From Nostoc mirabile CHAB5784 (GTDB lineage: Bacteria; Cyanobacteriota; Cyanobacteriia; Cyanobacteriales; Nostocaceae), in contig NZ_JAIVFS010000008.1 of the NCBI RefSeq assembly GCF_020829645.1, positions 62,001 through 126,000 on the forward strand: 64,000 bases of DNA, given 5' to 3'. Numbering within the stretch: position 1 is the stretch's first letter; every line of letters starts with the position of its first letter. Shown here in pieces: positions 52,972 through 62,377 of this stretch. The notes under the pieces are model-generated. The model had not been told where the DNA came from, searched no databases, and saw only the letters and a list, made by a program, of their open reading frames with translations. The position numbers and the translations under genes are program-made.

Positions 52972-53074
52972 TACCGCAAGGCAAAAGTCACGCATTCACG
53001 CATTCAAAAGTTTTGTATATCAAGGCTCTTGCAAGTTTTAAAATAGTAGCTTGATTTACGCCCTGCTGTACTAG
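52968..53074 (+). mobile_element. CTAGTAC-family MITE, copy 4
   Basis: A 107-bp element from CTAGTACCGCAAGG to GCTGTACTAG, with interior CACGCATTCACGCATTC and TCTTGCAAG. Its first bases CTAG contain the TAG stop of gatB. Its right end shares TACTAG with the next MITE. It is the most complete member in the window. Confidence 0.8.
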
Positions 53075-53292
53075 TGGTTTGTCTCATTAAATTTCCTGGG
53101 TTCGTAGTAGGCACTGAAGTGCTTAAAAATCTAGTAGGACTTACGCAAAATATCTCTCAAACTCTGATTTCTCCGTGTACTCTGCGCCTAATAAGGTTCG
53201 TTATTCCGTAACTCTTGCGTAAGTCCTATCTAGGACTAAAGTCCTTACTACGAACTTGTTCACCCCTCGTAACTAATGGGACAGACTACTAG
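53071..53292. mobile_element. outer MITE with CTAGT.GT.TGTC.CATTA ends
   Basis: The left end CTAGTGGTTTGTCTCATTA and the complement of the right end, CTAGTAGTCTGTCCCATTA, match at 16 of 19 positions. It is flanked by TA on both sides, as for Tc1/IS630-type insertions. Inner blocks TTCGTAGTA and TACTACGAA continue the palindrome. It is split by the MITE at 53135-53228. Confidence 0.8.
53135..53228. mobile_element. inner MITE with TAGGACTTACGCA ends, nested in the outer one
   Basis: A 94-bp element with perfect 13-bp inverted ends TAGGACTTACGCA, flanked by the 5-bp target duplication TCTAG (53130-53134 and 53229-53233). It sits inside the outer MITE, so it arrived later. It is non-coding. Confidence 0.88.
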
Positions 53293-53464
53293 TACTCTGT
53301 CAAGTCAAGTTTGCTGAGTGAGGGATGCAGAGGCACAGGGGAGCAGAAGGGAATTGCAGTAAGTCTTTCACCAATTCACAAGTAAGTATTTTCCCGGTGA
53401 TTCTTCACCAAATCTTCATATAAAAACTGGTGACACCTCGCATACCTAAAATGCTATGCTGTGC

Positions 53465-53518
53465 TAAGTAGATGCACCCTGATGATCTGGAGAGCTGCCT
53501 AAGTGGCTCTCTTTTTTA
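53465..53518 (+). ncRNA. candidate small RNA, unit 1 of a tandem pair
   Basis: The unit reads GATGCACCCTGATGATCTGG and then a hairpin GAGAGC/GGCTCTC followed by T6. Upstream lies a TATGCT-like -10 box (about 53451-53456). Unit 2 at 53624 conserves it with few changes, mainly in the loop. This layout suggests a short transcript with its own terminator. The identity is not known to me. Confidence 0.55.
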
Positions 53519-53623
53519 TTTGAGTTCTGTGGTATTTACGTAAAAGCTTCATCAAATTTTTAGAAATAATTGGAATAGATAAGTATTAACCCTTACACAA
53601 AAAGTGATATGGTGTAATAAAAA

Positions 53624-53671
53624 GATGCACCGTAATGATCTGGAGAGCGACCCAAGTGGCTCTCCTTTTTT
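53624..53671 (+). ncRNA. candidate small RNA, unit 2 of a tandem pair
   Basis: GATGCACCGTAATGATCTGG, hairpin GGAGAGC/GGCTCTCC and T6 follow a TATGGT -10-like box (about 53609-53614). Compared with unit 1 the stem gains a pair and the loop varies (GACCCAAGT versus TGCCTAAGT), so the structure is kept while the sequence drifts. About 153 bp separate the two units. The DNA between them and up to 54017 holds no gene. Confidence 0.55.
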
Positions 53672-54017
53672 GCTTTTGTCTTTCGTCATAAGAAAGGTAA
53701 AAACAATTATGCTAATTGCCAACTAGTGCATTATTATTGCCATCAGCAAATAAACTCACAATAAAAGGAATTTTAAAAAATAATTTGCGATTCCTGTATC
53801 CACTCATTAATTAATTACTTAAACTCCTTCACAATAAATCAAACTATTAAAATAAATTAGCACTAACAAGCTTTGAGTGCTAATTATTGACTGAGATTTA
53901 ATGCTTATGATATAGATATAAACTATACTTTTTCTAGATGCTTTAGCTATTTATTAGACGTTATGTTAGAAAAAACTAAAGCTTTACTGCAAGTAATTTA
54001 AAATTGGGAGTGCTAGC

Positions 54018-54368
54018 ATGAAATACACTTTTGATATTGTCGGAGTATCTCCACTTTTGCAGTTTTTTAATCACCAACAGCAAAATGGGCAAAAACCACC
54101 CCACCAAGGCGTGGAATACTTGGGAATGCATACCTGTACACTAGATACGTTTCTAGAATCAGTGGAATCAGTTCCAGCAAAGTGGGATTGGAATCTCGAT
54201 CAAGTGGTAGATACCGTGATTCAGTTTTGGTTGAATAACTCAGACAGCATTCGTTATTGGAAAGTACGTTTAACTGATGCTGGTAAGGATAATTTACTAG
54301 TCGCAAGATTGGCGGATATAACCGCCTTACAAGCTGAATTTGAATCTTTACTAGATAAGGAGTGGTGA
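54018..54368 (+). CDS. conserved-looking hypothetical protein
   Basis: A 116-aa soluble protein with no signal or membrane helix. It contains LLQFFNHQQQNGQKPPHQGV (residues about 12-31), a helical middle with WDWNLDQVVDTVIQFWL (about 55-71) and a charged helical end (ADITALQAEFESLLDKEW). I do not recognise the domain. An ATG start behind GGGAG fits translation. It follows the tandem small-RNA-like units by about 350 bp, and may be read from a promoter in between. Confidence 0.75.
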   Translation: MKYTFDIVGVSPLLQFFNHQQQNGQKPPHQGVEYLGMHTCTLDTFLESVESVPAKWDWNLDQVVDTVIQFWLNNSDSIRYWKVRLTDAGKDNLLVARLADITALQAEFESLLDKEW

Positions 54369-54821
54369 AGAGATAGGTTAAATTGAAAAAAAATTCAGGG
54401 GCGGAGCAACTCTTTCTCCGCCTTCAGTGAGAATGCACGCTTTTTTCTATTGTTCTCGTTTTCAAGTGCTTTGAGAACTTTGAGATATAAATTTTTTAAT
54501 AGTATTTTTTAAGACGTTGGCGTTCATTTTAACACTGATGCAGATTTTACTTATGTGTATGCATACAAATCATACAAACCCAATATTTGCCAAACTTTCT
54601 TTTTGAGGATTGTTGTGCCCTAGAACAATTGCAAATTCAGGGTTTGAGATTATAGCCAGCTAAAAATTCCAACTTAATTGGTCTAAAATATAGCGCTTAG
54701 TGTTGACAATTTTTCAAGAATCGAATAACAAGGTGGCAGCAGCATTAAAAAAAGCGTTAGTGCATTCCTACCTAGAAACTAATTAACGCCCTTCATTAAA
54801 CTTCATACGGTTAACATAATT
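54369..54821. other. intergenic stretch with a terminator-like hairpin
   Basis: A 7-bp stem GGCGGAG/CTCCGCC (54400-54422) lies just after the gene ending at 54368; the T run is weak on the plus strand. The rest is AT-rich with no gene or repeat that I can name. Confidence 0.5.
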
Positions 54822-55058
54822 ATGCCAGAAAATACGGATTACAAAGCTTCCAAATCAGACAATCAAGCTATTGCCTATAAAGAACGCCTCAATTCTTGGG
54901 CGATCGCGCGTCTACTTCCTAATACGCAACGCGAGATTGTTGCTCGCTTCCGCAGCCGTTCTGATGCCGAAGGCTATATGCGGCACCTCCCCCAGGAAAG
55001 AGCAAATGCTTCCTACATGGTTGTTTTTGATTGTCAACGCCAAGAAGTTGTGATTTAA
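54822..55058 (+). CDS. small hypothetical protein
   Basis: The 78-aa soluble protein has a basic helical start and a compact C-terminal part: WAIARLLPNTQREIVARFRS (residues about 26-45), RSDAEGYMRHLPQ (about 45-57), YMVVFD (about 65-70). This layout (R-rich, D-A-E-x-Y) resembles small SPOR-like or sequence-binding folds, but I cannot assign it. An ATG start and a strong hairpin 34 bp after the stop support a real gene. Confidence 0.7.
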   Translation: MPENTDYKASKSDNQAIAYKERLNSWAIARLLPNTQREIVARFRSRSDAEGYMRHLPQERANASYMVVFDCQRQEVVI

Positions 55059-55091
55059 GGTATAAGTATAGGCAATAGACCTATCTTATAA

Positions 55092-55126
55092 AGAGGGCAG
55101 TTTTTCGTAAGCTCGAACTGCCCTCT
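55092..55126 (+). terminator. hairpin after the small gene
   Basis: A perfect 11-bp stem AGAGGGCAGTT/AACTGCCCTCT with a 13-base loop. No T run follows, so it may be a weak terminator or an RNA-stabilising hairpin. Confidence 0.55.
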
Positions 55127-55285
55127 GCCTTCCTCGGTAAAAAAATTAAAAATGTGTAGGCGTAGCCCATCAAAGACATCGCTTACAACTCCAGATTGCA
55201 ATTCACGCTTCACTTAAAAATTCTCGATGTTGTCAACGAGCATATCGACCAATACAGTTGAGTTAACGCTAAAAACCTTAAACTG

Positions 55286-55382
55286 TGTAGGTTGGGTTGA
55301 GGAACGTAGCAAGATCCCGCAGGGTAACCCAACATTTCCGGGGCTTTGTTGGGTTGCGCTTTGCTTAACCCAACAAAGCAAT
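55286..55382. repeat. GGTTGGGTT-type palindromic repeat
   Basis: Starts TGTAGGTTGGGTTGAGGAAC, contains GGTAACCCAACA and ends GCTTAACCCAACAAAGC. Such TTGGGTT/AACCCAA repeats recur in cyanobacterial intergenic DNA. It interrupts the minus-strand ORF remnant to the right. Confidence 0.65.
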
Positions 55383-55545
55383 TTTTCACAAAGCCAAGCG
55401 TATTGGCATATCGACCTTTGTATTTTACGTTTTCAAATCCCAGTTTCCGAGCCGCCCTTGCCAATTCAGCAGACAGTAAGCCTTTGCGCGTAGGGTGTTG
55501 GTAAGCCAGTAACTTTAAGTTTATTCGCGTCAGCACCACATTAGC
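55383..55545 (-). pseudogene. unidentified gene remnant
   Basis: The minus strand reads KLLAYQHPTRKGLLSAELAR then FENVKYKGRYANTLGFV, which looks coding, and then enters the palindromic repeat. No family was recognised and no start is convincing. The other sequence of 55127-55670 has small palindromes only. Confidence 0.3.
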
Positions 55546-55669
55546 GATCGCGTCTCATACAGAAGCCTAGTACCGCTTGGCGGAAGTCAGCCCCTTCCCT
55601 ACGGGACGCACTCGCGTTCGGGGAAGTCATATTATGTCCGCATAATTAGTTATGATTCCCACAGTCATT

Positions 55670-55783
55670 GCACCCCACCCCGACAATCGTCGCTTTGTCT
55701 CCCCTCCTGCTTGCGAGGAGGGGATTAAGGGGAGCCAGTGCGGTCTTGGGGTCTCCCCAAGTGGAGCCGGATAGCGTGTGGGG
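55670..55783 (-). repeat. about 120-bp interspersed repeat, copy 2
   Basis: The reverse complement of the repeat at 303-422 (shared AGCCAGTGCGGTCTT, GGTCTCCCCAA and ACCCCACCCC blocks). The inner hairpin has changed (TCCTGCTTGCGAGGA) while the flanks are kept. Confidence 0.75.
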
Positions 55784-55894
55784 TTCTTCGGGTTTAATAA
55801 GTAATCAAGCGGACATGATATCACGCATTCACGCATTCAAAAATTTTGAACCCCATAAATAAATTTAGTTGCTCTGTACCTTTTTATTTCTGGT

Positions 55895-55986
55895 CACGCA
55901 TTCACGCATAATTGTATGAATTGTATTCCAACCTCTTGCGCCATTTGAAATGGTATGTTTATTTCCGCGCCCACCTACTTAGTACA
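55895..55986 (-). repeat. CTAGTAC-family MITE, copy 5 (diverged end)
   Basis: Carries CACGCATTCACGCAT, the palindrome CCATTTGAAATGG and GTTTATTTCCGCGCCCAC as in copies 1, 3 and 4. The right end TACTTAGTACAG is a damaged CTGTACTAG. The remainder of the interval up to 56171 has no gene; it should contain the promoter of the kinase gene. Confidence 0.65.
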
Positions 55987-56171
55987 GACAATTTCCTGCT
56001 ATCAAAAAAGCAATAATTATAACCATAAATTATTAAGTTTTCCTGAGAAGATTATATCCAAATATCTAACTTATAAGTAAACTCCGTAATTGCCCCCTTG
56101 CTATTGATATTTGAGATTACTTAAAAGTAAAGGTTAGCGCAATAAGCCCTGAAAGTGCTGGAGGGTTAATA

Positions 56172-59100
56172 GTGGTCAAACAGCACCGATATAACTGGTT
56201 CAAAGCTGTGAAATTTTTCCGCAAACGAGAATTACTAGCGCTGTTGCTGGGGATTTTCTTCTCAATTTCTATAGTTTTACTCTGGCAGAGACTTTTAATC
56301 CAAACTCCGGGGTTATTAACACAATTAGTATTGATTGCAGGGTTATTGGTTATTGTCACACTGACATTATCAATCTATTTTGTCTTGATAATGCAGGCAA
56401 ATAACCAACAGATAACAGCAGAAAATCAGGATTTAACTCACAAGATTTTTGAACTGAAACAGGTAGAAGCTACCCTTTGCACCAGCGAAAATCGTTTGCG
56501 GCAGTTGCTGGAAACTGTTAAAGTCATCCCTTGGGAATTAGACTTGAAAACTTGGCGATTTATTTACGTTGGGCCGCAAGCGGTAAACTTGCTAAATTAT
56601 CCGATCGCAGAGTGGTACGAAGAAAATTTTTGGATCAATCATCTACATCCACATGACTTGGAAAAGTCTCTTCGTTTTTGCCAAGAAGCAACTGCTAGGT
56701 GCGAAAATCACGAATTTGAATACCGGATGTTAGCGGCCGATGGGCGAGTTGTTTGGCTGCGAGATGTTGTTAGCGTAATTGAGCAAGCAGGAAGTCCTAC
56801 TATGCTGAGAGGGTTTATGTTTGACATTACTGATTTGAAGCTGGTTGAAGAAACCTTGAGGCTGAGAGAGAGGGCACTTGCTGCTACCAGTAATGGAATT
56901 ATTATTGTCGATGCCAGACTCGCCGATCATCCAGTTATTTACGTCAACTCAGCTTTTGAGCAAATAACAGGCTACAGTGCTACTGATGTGATTGGGCAAA
57001 ACTGTCGATTTTTGCAACGCACAGATACCCAGCAACCAGCACTCAATGAACTGCGCTCATCTATTCAAGGTGGAACAAGTTGCAAAGTTGTTCTCCGCAA
57101 CTATCGCAAAGATGGGACTTTATTCTGGAATGAATTGAGTATTTCTCCTATCCATGACGAAAATGGTAACTTAAGCCACTTCATTGGAATTCAGACAGAT
57201 ATTAGCTTACGCAAACTTGCCGAAGCCAGTCTGCATCGGCAAGCCCTCACCTTTGAAAACATGCATGATGGCGTAATAATCACAGATTTAACCGGAAATA
57301 TTATTGACTGGAATTCTGCTGCCGAAAGCATGTTTGGCTATAGCAAAGCAGAGGTTTTAGCTAAAACTCCCAGTATTTTGTATAAACCGGAAGAAGCCGC
57401 AGTGCTGACCAACAAAATTTTTGAAAGACTCAACCAGCAAGGACGCTGGTCAGGGGAAATCCACTTTATTCGCAAAGATGGCAGTGAGGGGATTTCCGAA
57501 ACAACCATAATCTCTTTACAGGATGAACAGGGGGAAACTGTTGCCACTGTTGGCATTAATCACGACATTACCGAAAACAAACGAGCCAAAGAAGCACTGC
57601 AACGGCAATTACATCGAACTCTACTACTTGAACAAATTACTCAAGAAATTCGTCAAAGTCTTGATAGCAGAAAAATATTTGAGACGGCTGCTACCCAAAT
57701 TGGCAAAGCATTTGGAGTTGAACGCTGTCTGATCCATTCTTCGATTAGCGACCCCACACCCCAAATTCCTTTAGTAGCAGAGTATAGTACACTCCCTGGT
57801 TATTGCTCCATGTTGAAATTGGAAGTTCCCATGACCAATAATCCTCATGCGGAGCAGATGATGGCACAAGAAATAGCGATCGCTTCTCCCAATGTGTACG
57901 TTGATCCTTTACTCCAGGCGGTTGAACCTATTTGCCGACAAATTGGGCTGAAGTCTATGCTGTCAATTCGCACCTCCTATCAAGGAGAACCCAATGGTGC
58001 GATCGGCTTACATCAGTACAGCTATTTTCGCCAGTGGACACAAGACGAAATCGAATTACTAGAAGCAGTGGCGGCTCAACTGGGTATTGCTCTAGCACAG
58101 GCTCACTTACTGGAGCAAGAAACCCGCCAACGTGAAGAACTTACCTTGAAAAACTTTGCCTTAGAGCAGGCAAAACGTCAGGCAGAAGCCGCAAATCGGG
58201 CAAAAAGTGAGTTTTTGGCGATGATGAGCCACGAAATTCGGACTCCAATGAATGCTGTTATTGGCATGACTAATTTATTGCTGGATACTGACCTCACGCC
58301 TGAACAGCAAGACTTAGTGGAAACAGTTCGCAGTAGCGGAGATGCTTTGCTCACCATCATCAACGACATTCTAGATTTCTCTAAAATTGAGTCAGGCAAA
58401 CTGGAATTAGAAGAACAACCTTTTGATTTGAGAGCTTGTGTGGAGCAGGCTATTTCTCTATTAGCTCAGAAAGCTGCCCAAAAGGATATCGAACTAGCTT
58501 ACCTGATCCAGCCGCAAGTTCCGACTCAAATCATCGGCGATATGACACGTCTGCGTCAAGTCTTGATGAATCTTCTCAACAATGCCATTAAATTTACTGA
58601 AAATGGAGAAGTGCTACTCTCTGTTGATCTGGGCATTGGGGACTGGGGACAAGGAAAGCAGGAGGAAAATTCCTCTTTTCTGCACCCTTCCCAGTCGCCT
58701 ATACCTGTTGGAGAGCCGCAACTTCTCTGCGAAATTCAATTTGCTATCAAAGATACAGGTATTGGTATCGCACCAGAGAAAATAGAGCGATTGTTTCAAC
58801 CCTTCACTCAGGCTGATGTTTCCATGACTCGACGCTATGGCGGCACAGGATTGGGACTGGCCATTAGTAAGCGGCTCAGTAAGATGATGGGCGGCACTCT
58901 TTGGGTGGAAAGTCAAGGGTTTGTCGGTGGCAATCCTAAACCTCTATGGAAAGGTGGAAAATTTTCCCAAGGTTCAACATTCTACTTCACTATTACGACG
59001 AAAGTGGCTGCTGTGTTAGAACAAGCTGAATTAAGCAGTTCATCAGTGCAGCTTGCGTCCAAGCGCCTGTTGATTGTGGATGACAATCTGATCAATCGCC

Positions 59101-60314
59101 AAATTCTCACCTTACAAGCAGAGTCTTTGAAGATGCAAGCTTATGCTGCCAAATCTGGTAAAGAAGCTTTAGCTCAACTTGCTAAGGGAACGCAGTTTGA
59201 TATTGCCATTTTAGATATGCAGATGCCGGAAATGGATGGTATAACCCTAGCTCGTCAAATCCGCAAGCAACCTAGTTGTCAAAATCTGCCTTTGGTGATT
59301 CTGACTTCTTTGGGTAGACTAGAAACTTCCTCTGATTTTAATGATGTCCAGTTTGCCGCCTCTTTGAGCAAACCGATCAAACAGTCTCAATTCTACGATG
59401 TTATTACCCGTGTTTTGGGAAATCAGCCAATCCCAGCGAGTATTTCTCATTTTCCATTGGTTGATCGGCATTTAGCTCATCGACTGCCACTGCGGATTCT
59501 TCTGGCAGAAGATACAGTTGTCAATCAGAAAGTTGCCCTACGGATGCTACAGAAAATGGGTTATGTGGCGGATGTCGTAGCCAATGGGGTAGAAGTGCTC
59601 AAGGCTTTGCAAAAACAACCCTATGACGTAGTGTTGATGGATGTCCACATGCCCAAAATGGATGGGTTAGAAGCAACTCGGAGAATCTATCAAGAATGGG
59701 GAGTGGGCTTTCGTCCCCATATCATTGCGATAACTGCTAATGCAATGCGGGGCGATCGCGAAGTCTGTCTTGCTGCTGGTATGGATGACTACATTAGCAA
59801 ACCAATTCAGCTTCAAGAGTTAGCCGAGGCACTCAGCAAATGCCCACCTCAAAGAAGTTTTGAATTTACTTCGAGAGGAAAACAAGGTAAAGTGATGTCC
59901 TTAGAATTGCAACCTTTGCAAAATATCATCCAGTCAGAGCAAAACCAGACATTAAAAACCGCTAAAATCGATGCCAAAATTCTCCAATCCTTGCAGAATA
60001 TGCTCAGAGGAGATCGTGTGGCATTTGTTGAACTGATTGAGTGTTATCTTACAGAGACACCCAGACTGGTACAAGATATCAGCACAGCTATCACAACTCA
60101 GGATGCCCAGACTCTATGGTACACAGCCCACCAACTTAAGTCTAGCAGTGCTTCTGTTGGAGCGATCGCCCTGGCACAGCTTTGCAAGGTGTTAGAAGCA
60201 CAGGGATGCAGCAGTAAATTAGAAAACAGCCTAGAATTAATCTCACAACTATATCAGGAATATGAACAAGTTAAAACTGCTTTAGAACAAGAACTTGCGA
60301 AGGAATTACCATGA
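56172..60314 (+). CDS. membrane hybrid sensor histidine kinase with a LOV-type PAS domain, two receivers and HPt
   Basis: The 1380-aa kinase has two N-terminal membrane helices (about residues 17-37 and 47-72) and a PAS domain (about 110-230). A second PAS with LOV signatures spans about 235-350: GQNCRFLQ with Cys278, [15 protein letters not shown] and GIQTD. Then come a third PAS (about 356-475), GAF (about 487-645), HisKA (SHEIRTP, His687), HATPase ([16 protein letters not shown]), two receivers (Asp1015, Asp1157) and HPt (HQLKSSS, His1320). LOV domains form a blue-light FMN-cysteine adduct. Between HATPase motifs, GDWGQGK is translated G-rich repeat DNA. GTG start. The stop overlaps the next ATG. 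Confidence 0.93.
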   Translation: MVKQHRYNWFKAVKFFRKRELLALLLGIFFSISIVLLWQRLLIQTPGLLTQLVLIAGLLVIVTLTLSIYFVLIMQANNQQITAENQDLTHKIFELKQVEATLCTSENRLRQLLETVKVIPWELDLKTWRFIYVGPQAVNLLNYPIAEWYEENFWINHLHPHDLEKSLRFCQEATARCENHEFEYRMLAADGRVVWLRDVVSVIEQAGSPTMLRGFMFDITDLKLVEETLRLRERALAATSNGIIIVDARLADHPVIYVNSAFEQITGYSATDVIGQNCRFLQRTDTQQPALNELRSSIQGGTSCKVVLRNYRKDGTLFWNELSISPIHDENGNLSHFIGIQTDISLRKLAEASLHRQALTFENMHDGVIITDLTGNIIDWNSAAESMFGYSKAEVLAKTPSILYKPEEAAVLTNKIFERLNQQGRWSGEIHFIRKDGSEGISETTIISLQDEQGETVATVGINHDITENKRAKEALQRQLHRTLLLEQITQEIRQSLDSRKIFETAATQIGKAFGVERCLIHSSISDPTPQIPLVAEYSTLPGYCSMLKLEVPMTNNPHAEQMMAQEIAIASPNVYVDPLLQAVEPICRQIGLKSMLSIRTSYQGEPNGAIGLHQYSYFRQWTQDEIELLEAVAAQLGIALAQAHLLEQETRQREELTLKNFALEQAKRQAEAANRAKSEFLAMMSHEIRTPMNAVIGMTNLLLDTDLTPEQQDLVETVRSSGDALLTIINDILDFSKIESGKLELEEQPFDLRACVEQAISLLAQKAAQKDIELAYLIQPQVPTQIIGDMTRLRQVLMNLLNNAIKFTENGEVLLSVDLGIGDWGQGKQEENSSFLHPSQSPIPVGEPQLLCEIQFAIKDTGIGIAPEKIERLFQPFTQADVSMTRRYGGTGLGLAISKRLSKMMGGTLWVESQGFVGGNPKPLWKGGKFSQGSTFYFTITTKVAAVLEQAELSSSSVQLASKRLLIVDDNLINRQILTLQAESLKMQAYAAKSGKEALAQLAKGTQFDIAILDMQMPEMDGITLARQIRKQPSCQNLPLVILTSLGRLETSSDFNDVQFAASLSKPIKQSQFYDVITRVLGNQPIPASISHFPLVDRHLAHRLPLRILLAEDTVVNQKVALRMLQKMGYVADVVANGVEVLKALQKQPYDVVLMDVHMPKMDGLEATRRIYQEWGVGFRPHIIAITANAMRGDREVCLAAGMDDYISKPIQLQELAEALSKCPPQRSFEFTSRGKQGKVMSLELQPLQNIIQSEQNQTLKTAKIDAKILQSLQNMLRGDRVAFVELIECYLTETPRLVQDISTAITTQDAQTLWYTAHQLKSSSASVGAIALAQLCKVLEAQGCSSKLENSLELISQLYQEYEQVKTALEQELAKELP

Positions 60315-61279
60315 AAGCCGATGCTCAAGAAAGCCAATCTTTAGTTCTAATTGTTGATGATGAACCTTTTATCCGCCTGATACTGCGGCATTTCTTAGAG
60401 CGGGAAGGCTATCAAATAGCAGAAGCTCAAAATGGCATAGAGGCAATAAAAGTTTTTAAGCAATTGCATCCTGATATAGTACTTCTTGATGCCATGATGC
60501 CAGATATGGATGGGTTCGAGTGCTGCACTCAGTTACAGAATTTTGATTCTAGCAAGCACGCTCCAATTTTAATGATTACAGGACTTGAGGATCAAGAGTC
60601 TGTTGACCGGGCATTTGCTGTGGGGGCAATGGACTATATTACCAAACCAGTCCACTGGCCAGTTTTGCGACAACGGGTAAAACGCTTGATTGAGCAATCT
60701 CAGTTACAGCAAAAACTGGAAGCCGTTAATGTGGAATTGCAGCGATTAGTTACTATCGATGGATTAACTCAAGTAGCTAACCGCCGACGGTTTGAAGAGT
60801 ATTTTAACCAAGAATGGCAGCGCATGAAACGGGAAAAATGCCCTCTTTCCCTGATTCTTTGCGATGTTGATTTCTTCAAATTATATAACGATACCTATGG
60901 TCATCGGATAGGCGATCGCTGTCTTCAAGAAATTGCTAAAGCGCTCAAAGATATTATTAAGCGTCCCGGAGATTTAGTTGCCCGGTATGGTGGGGAAGAA
61001 TTTGCTGTGATTTTACCTAACACAGACACCGAGGGTGCAACTCATGTTGCCGACAACATTTGCCATGCTGTCCGAACACTAGCAATTCCTCATAAAAATT
61101 CCCAAGTTAGTCATCATGTAACCATTAGTGCTGGGTTTACGACAGAAATTCCTCAGCCAGATTCTAACTTAGAAGAAATGATTTATGCCGCAGATCGGGC
61201 GTTGTATCAAGCAAAGGCAGCAGGACGCGATCGCTTTGTGCAAAATATTCTACTACCCCAAAGTAAAAATTCCCGCTAG
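60311..61279 (+). CDS. response regulator with GGDEF domain (diguanylate cyclase)
   Basis: The 322-aa protein has a receiver ([13 protein letters not shown], phospho-acceptor Asp60 in [11 protein letters not shown]) and a GGDEF domain with GGEEF at 227-231 (active form) and an inhibitory-site RPGD at 218-221, five residues upstream, so it should make c-di-GMP and be product-inhibited. It overlaps the kinase stop by four bases (ATGA), implying translational coupling and a partnership with the upstream hybrid kinase, whose HPt His1320 could phosphorylate Asp60. Cytosolic; length and both domains are complete. Confidence 0.95.
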   Translation: MKADAQESQSLVLIVDDEPFIRLILRHFLEREGYQIAEAQNGIEAIKVFKQLHPDIVLLDAMMPDMDGFECCTQLQNFDSSKHAPILMITGLEDQESVDRAFAVGAMDYITKPVHWPVLRQRVKRLIEQSQLQQKLEAVNVELQRLVTIDGLTQVANRRRFEEYFNQEWQRMKREKCPLSLILCDVDFFKLYNDTYGHRIGDRCLQEIAKALKDIIKRPGDLVARYGGEEFAVILPNTDTEGATHVADNICHAVRTLAIPHKNSQVSHHVTISAGFTTEIPQPDSNLEEMIYAADRALYQAKAAGRDRFVQNILLPQSKNSR

Positions 61280-61368
61280 TGCGCCAAAATCGACACATTT
61301 CCAGCCTGTTTTAAACGTATCGGCTTGGATTATTGTCTGCTTATTCTATCCCTTGAAAATGCTCTTCC

Positions 61369-62250
61369 TCACTTTAAACCATTCATCCAAGACGGATCAA
61401 TTAGATGATCATGTTGCAGCCGACCTACAACTATACCAGGATGAATACTGATACGTTCCGCAAAATCAATCACATCATTTTCAGATTTAAGCTTCGTTAA
61501 TTCCCCTTCATACTCAGGTGGAATCAAAAATTCCCGCGACCATTTATCTGCTTGGCGTTCCTGCTCCGATTTCCAACTTTCCCCACTATTCCATTCATCG
61601 AGAAAAATATTTTCTTTATCATGTAGCAAAATATGCGCTGCTTCATGGAAAAAATTAAACCAGAAGCGGTCATTGGTTTTACCGTAAAGCGAAAGTTGAA
61701 TCAGTGCCTTATGCGGGTTTAACCACCGTGCGACACCACTGACGTGCGCTTTCTTTATTGATGGTACTAAAACAAGCACAACCCCTGCTTCCCAGCACAA
61801 CTTTTGCATCTGTGGTTCAAACTCCTCTGGCGGTAACACCGTCAAAGTGCGAATTTGCCGCACCGCCTTTTCAAATTTTGGTTTACTGTACTTAGGAGAG
61901 TCTAGTTGTTCTGCTTTTATTTCCCCCAAGCGCAACCAAGTGGAAATAGCACCAACATCACTTTGCTCTTCGCGTGTACGACGAAAAGCAACTTCCATAC
62001 CTGCATAATAATTCTGCCAATCTTCCGGCGAGGCAACACCGAAAAATTGCAGTAACTTTTTTACCAAACCAGGCTTATTCTTGGCAATTAGACGGCACTT
62101 AGGAATTACACCTTGGTTCATCAATTCTTTGACTGGTAACTGATCTAACCAAGATGTCCACCCCTTTAAGCGGTTTTCTTCTTCTATCCGTGCTAAACCA
62201 GCGCGATATTGGGCTTCACGATTAAGCCAAAATGCTGTTGTAGGACACAT
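61369..62250 (-). pseudogene. HigA/ImmA-IrrE-type antitoxin, N-terminal truncated
   Basis: A 293-aa frame keeps a full ImmA/IrrE-like metallopeptidase part: FNFFHEAAHILLHDKENIFL (HExxH near residues 202-206) and QADKWSREFLIPPEYEGEL. It begins with TTAFWLNREAQYRAG, the end of the HTH domain of XRE-HigA proteins (..FGTSPEFWLN..QY). About 80-100 residues with the DNA-binding helix-turn-helix are missing, and an in-frame TGA precedes the ATG. It could still make a peptidase-like fragment, but it cannot bind its operator. It is paired with the truncated toxin upstream. Confidence 0.65.
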
Positions 62251-62354
62251 TCATATATGTTTGACACCACTGGAAAAGTTAGTACTCAGAAAGTCTTGGA
62301 GTATATTAATGATCCACATCACGGATGAATAAATTCAGGAAAGTTCGCTTATAT

Positions 62355-62375
62355 CCGCCACCTAAAGGCAGGCGG
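62355..62375. repeat. palindromic repeat disrupting the toxin 3' end
   Basis: An imperfect palindrome CCGCCACCTAAAGGCAGGCGG. The stop of the toxin frame lies next to it at 62378-62380. Beyond it the original end of the toxin (FIRDVDH and a stop at 62306) is still readable on the minus strand. Confidence 0.6.
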
Positions 62376-62377
62376 CT

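Noticed and set aside
53440..53680. NsiR1 identity of the tandem small-RNA units
   Set aside because: The layout is similar, but I cannot match the sequence from memory and the downstream gene is not hetF; kept only as candidate small RNA.
54400..54422. Strong terminator after 54368
   Set aside because: The stem is good, but no T run follows on the plus strand; listed only as a hairpin within the spacer.
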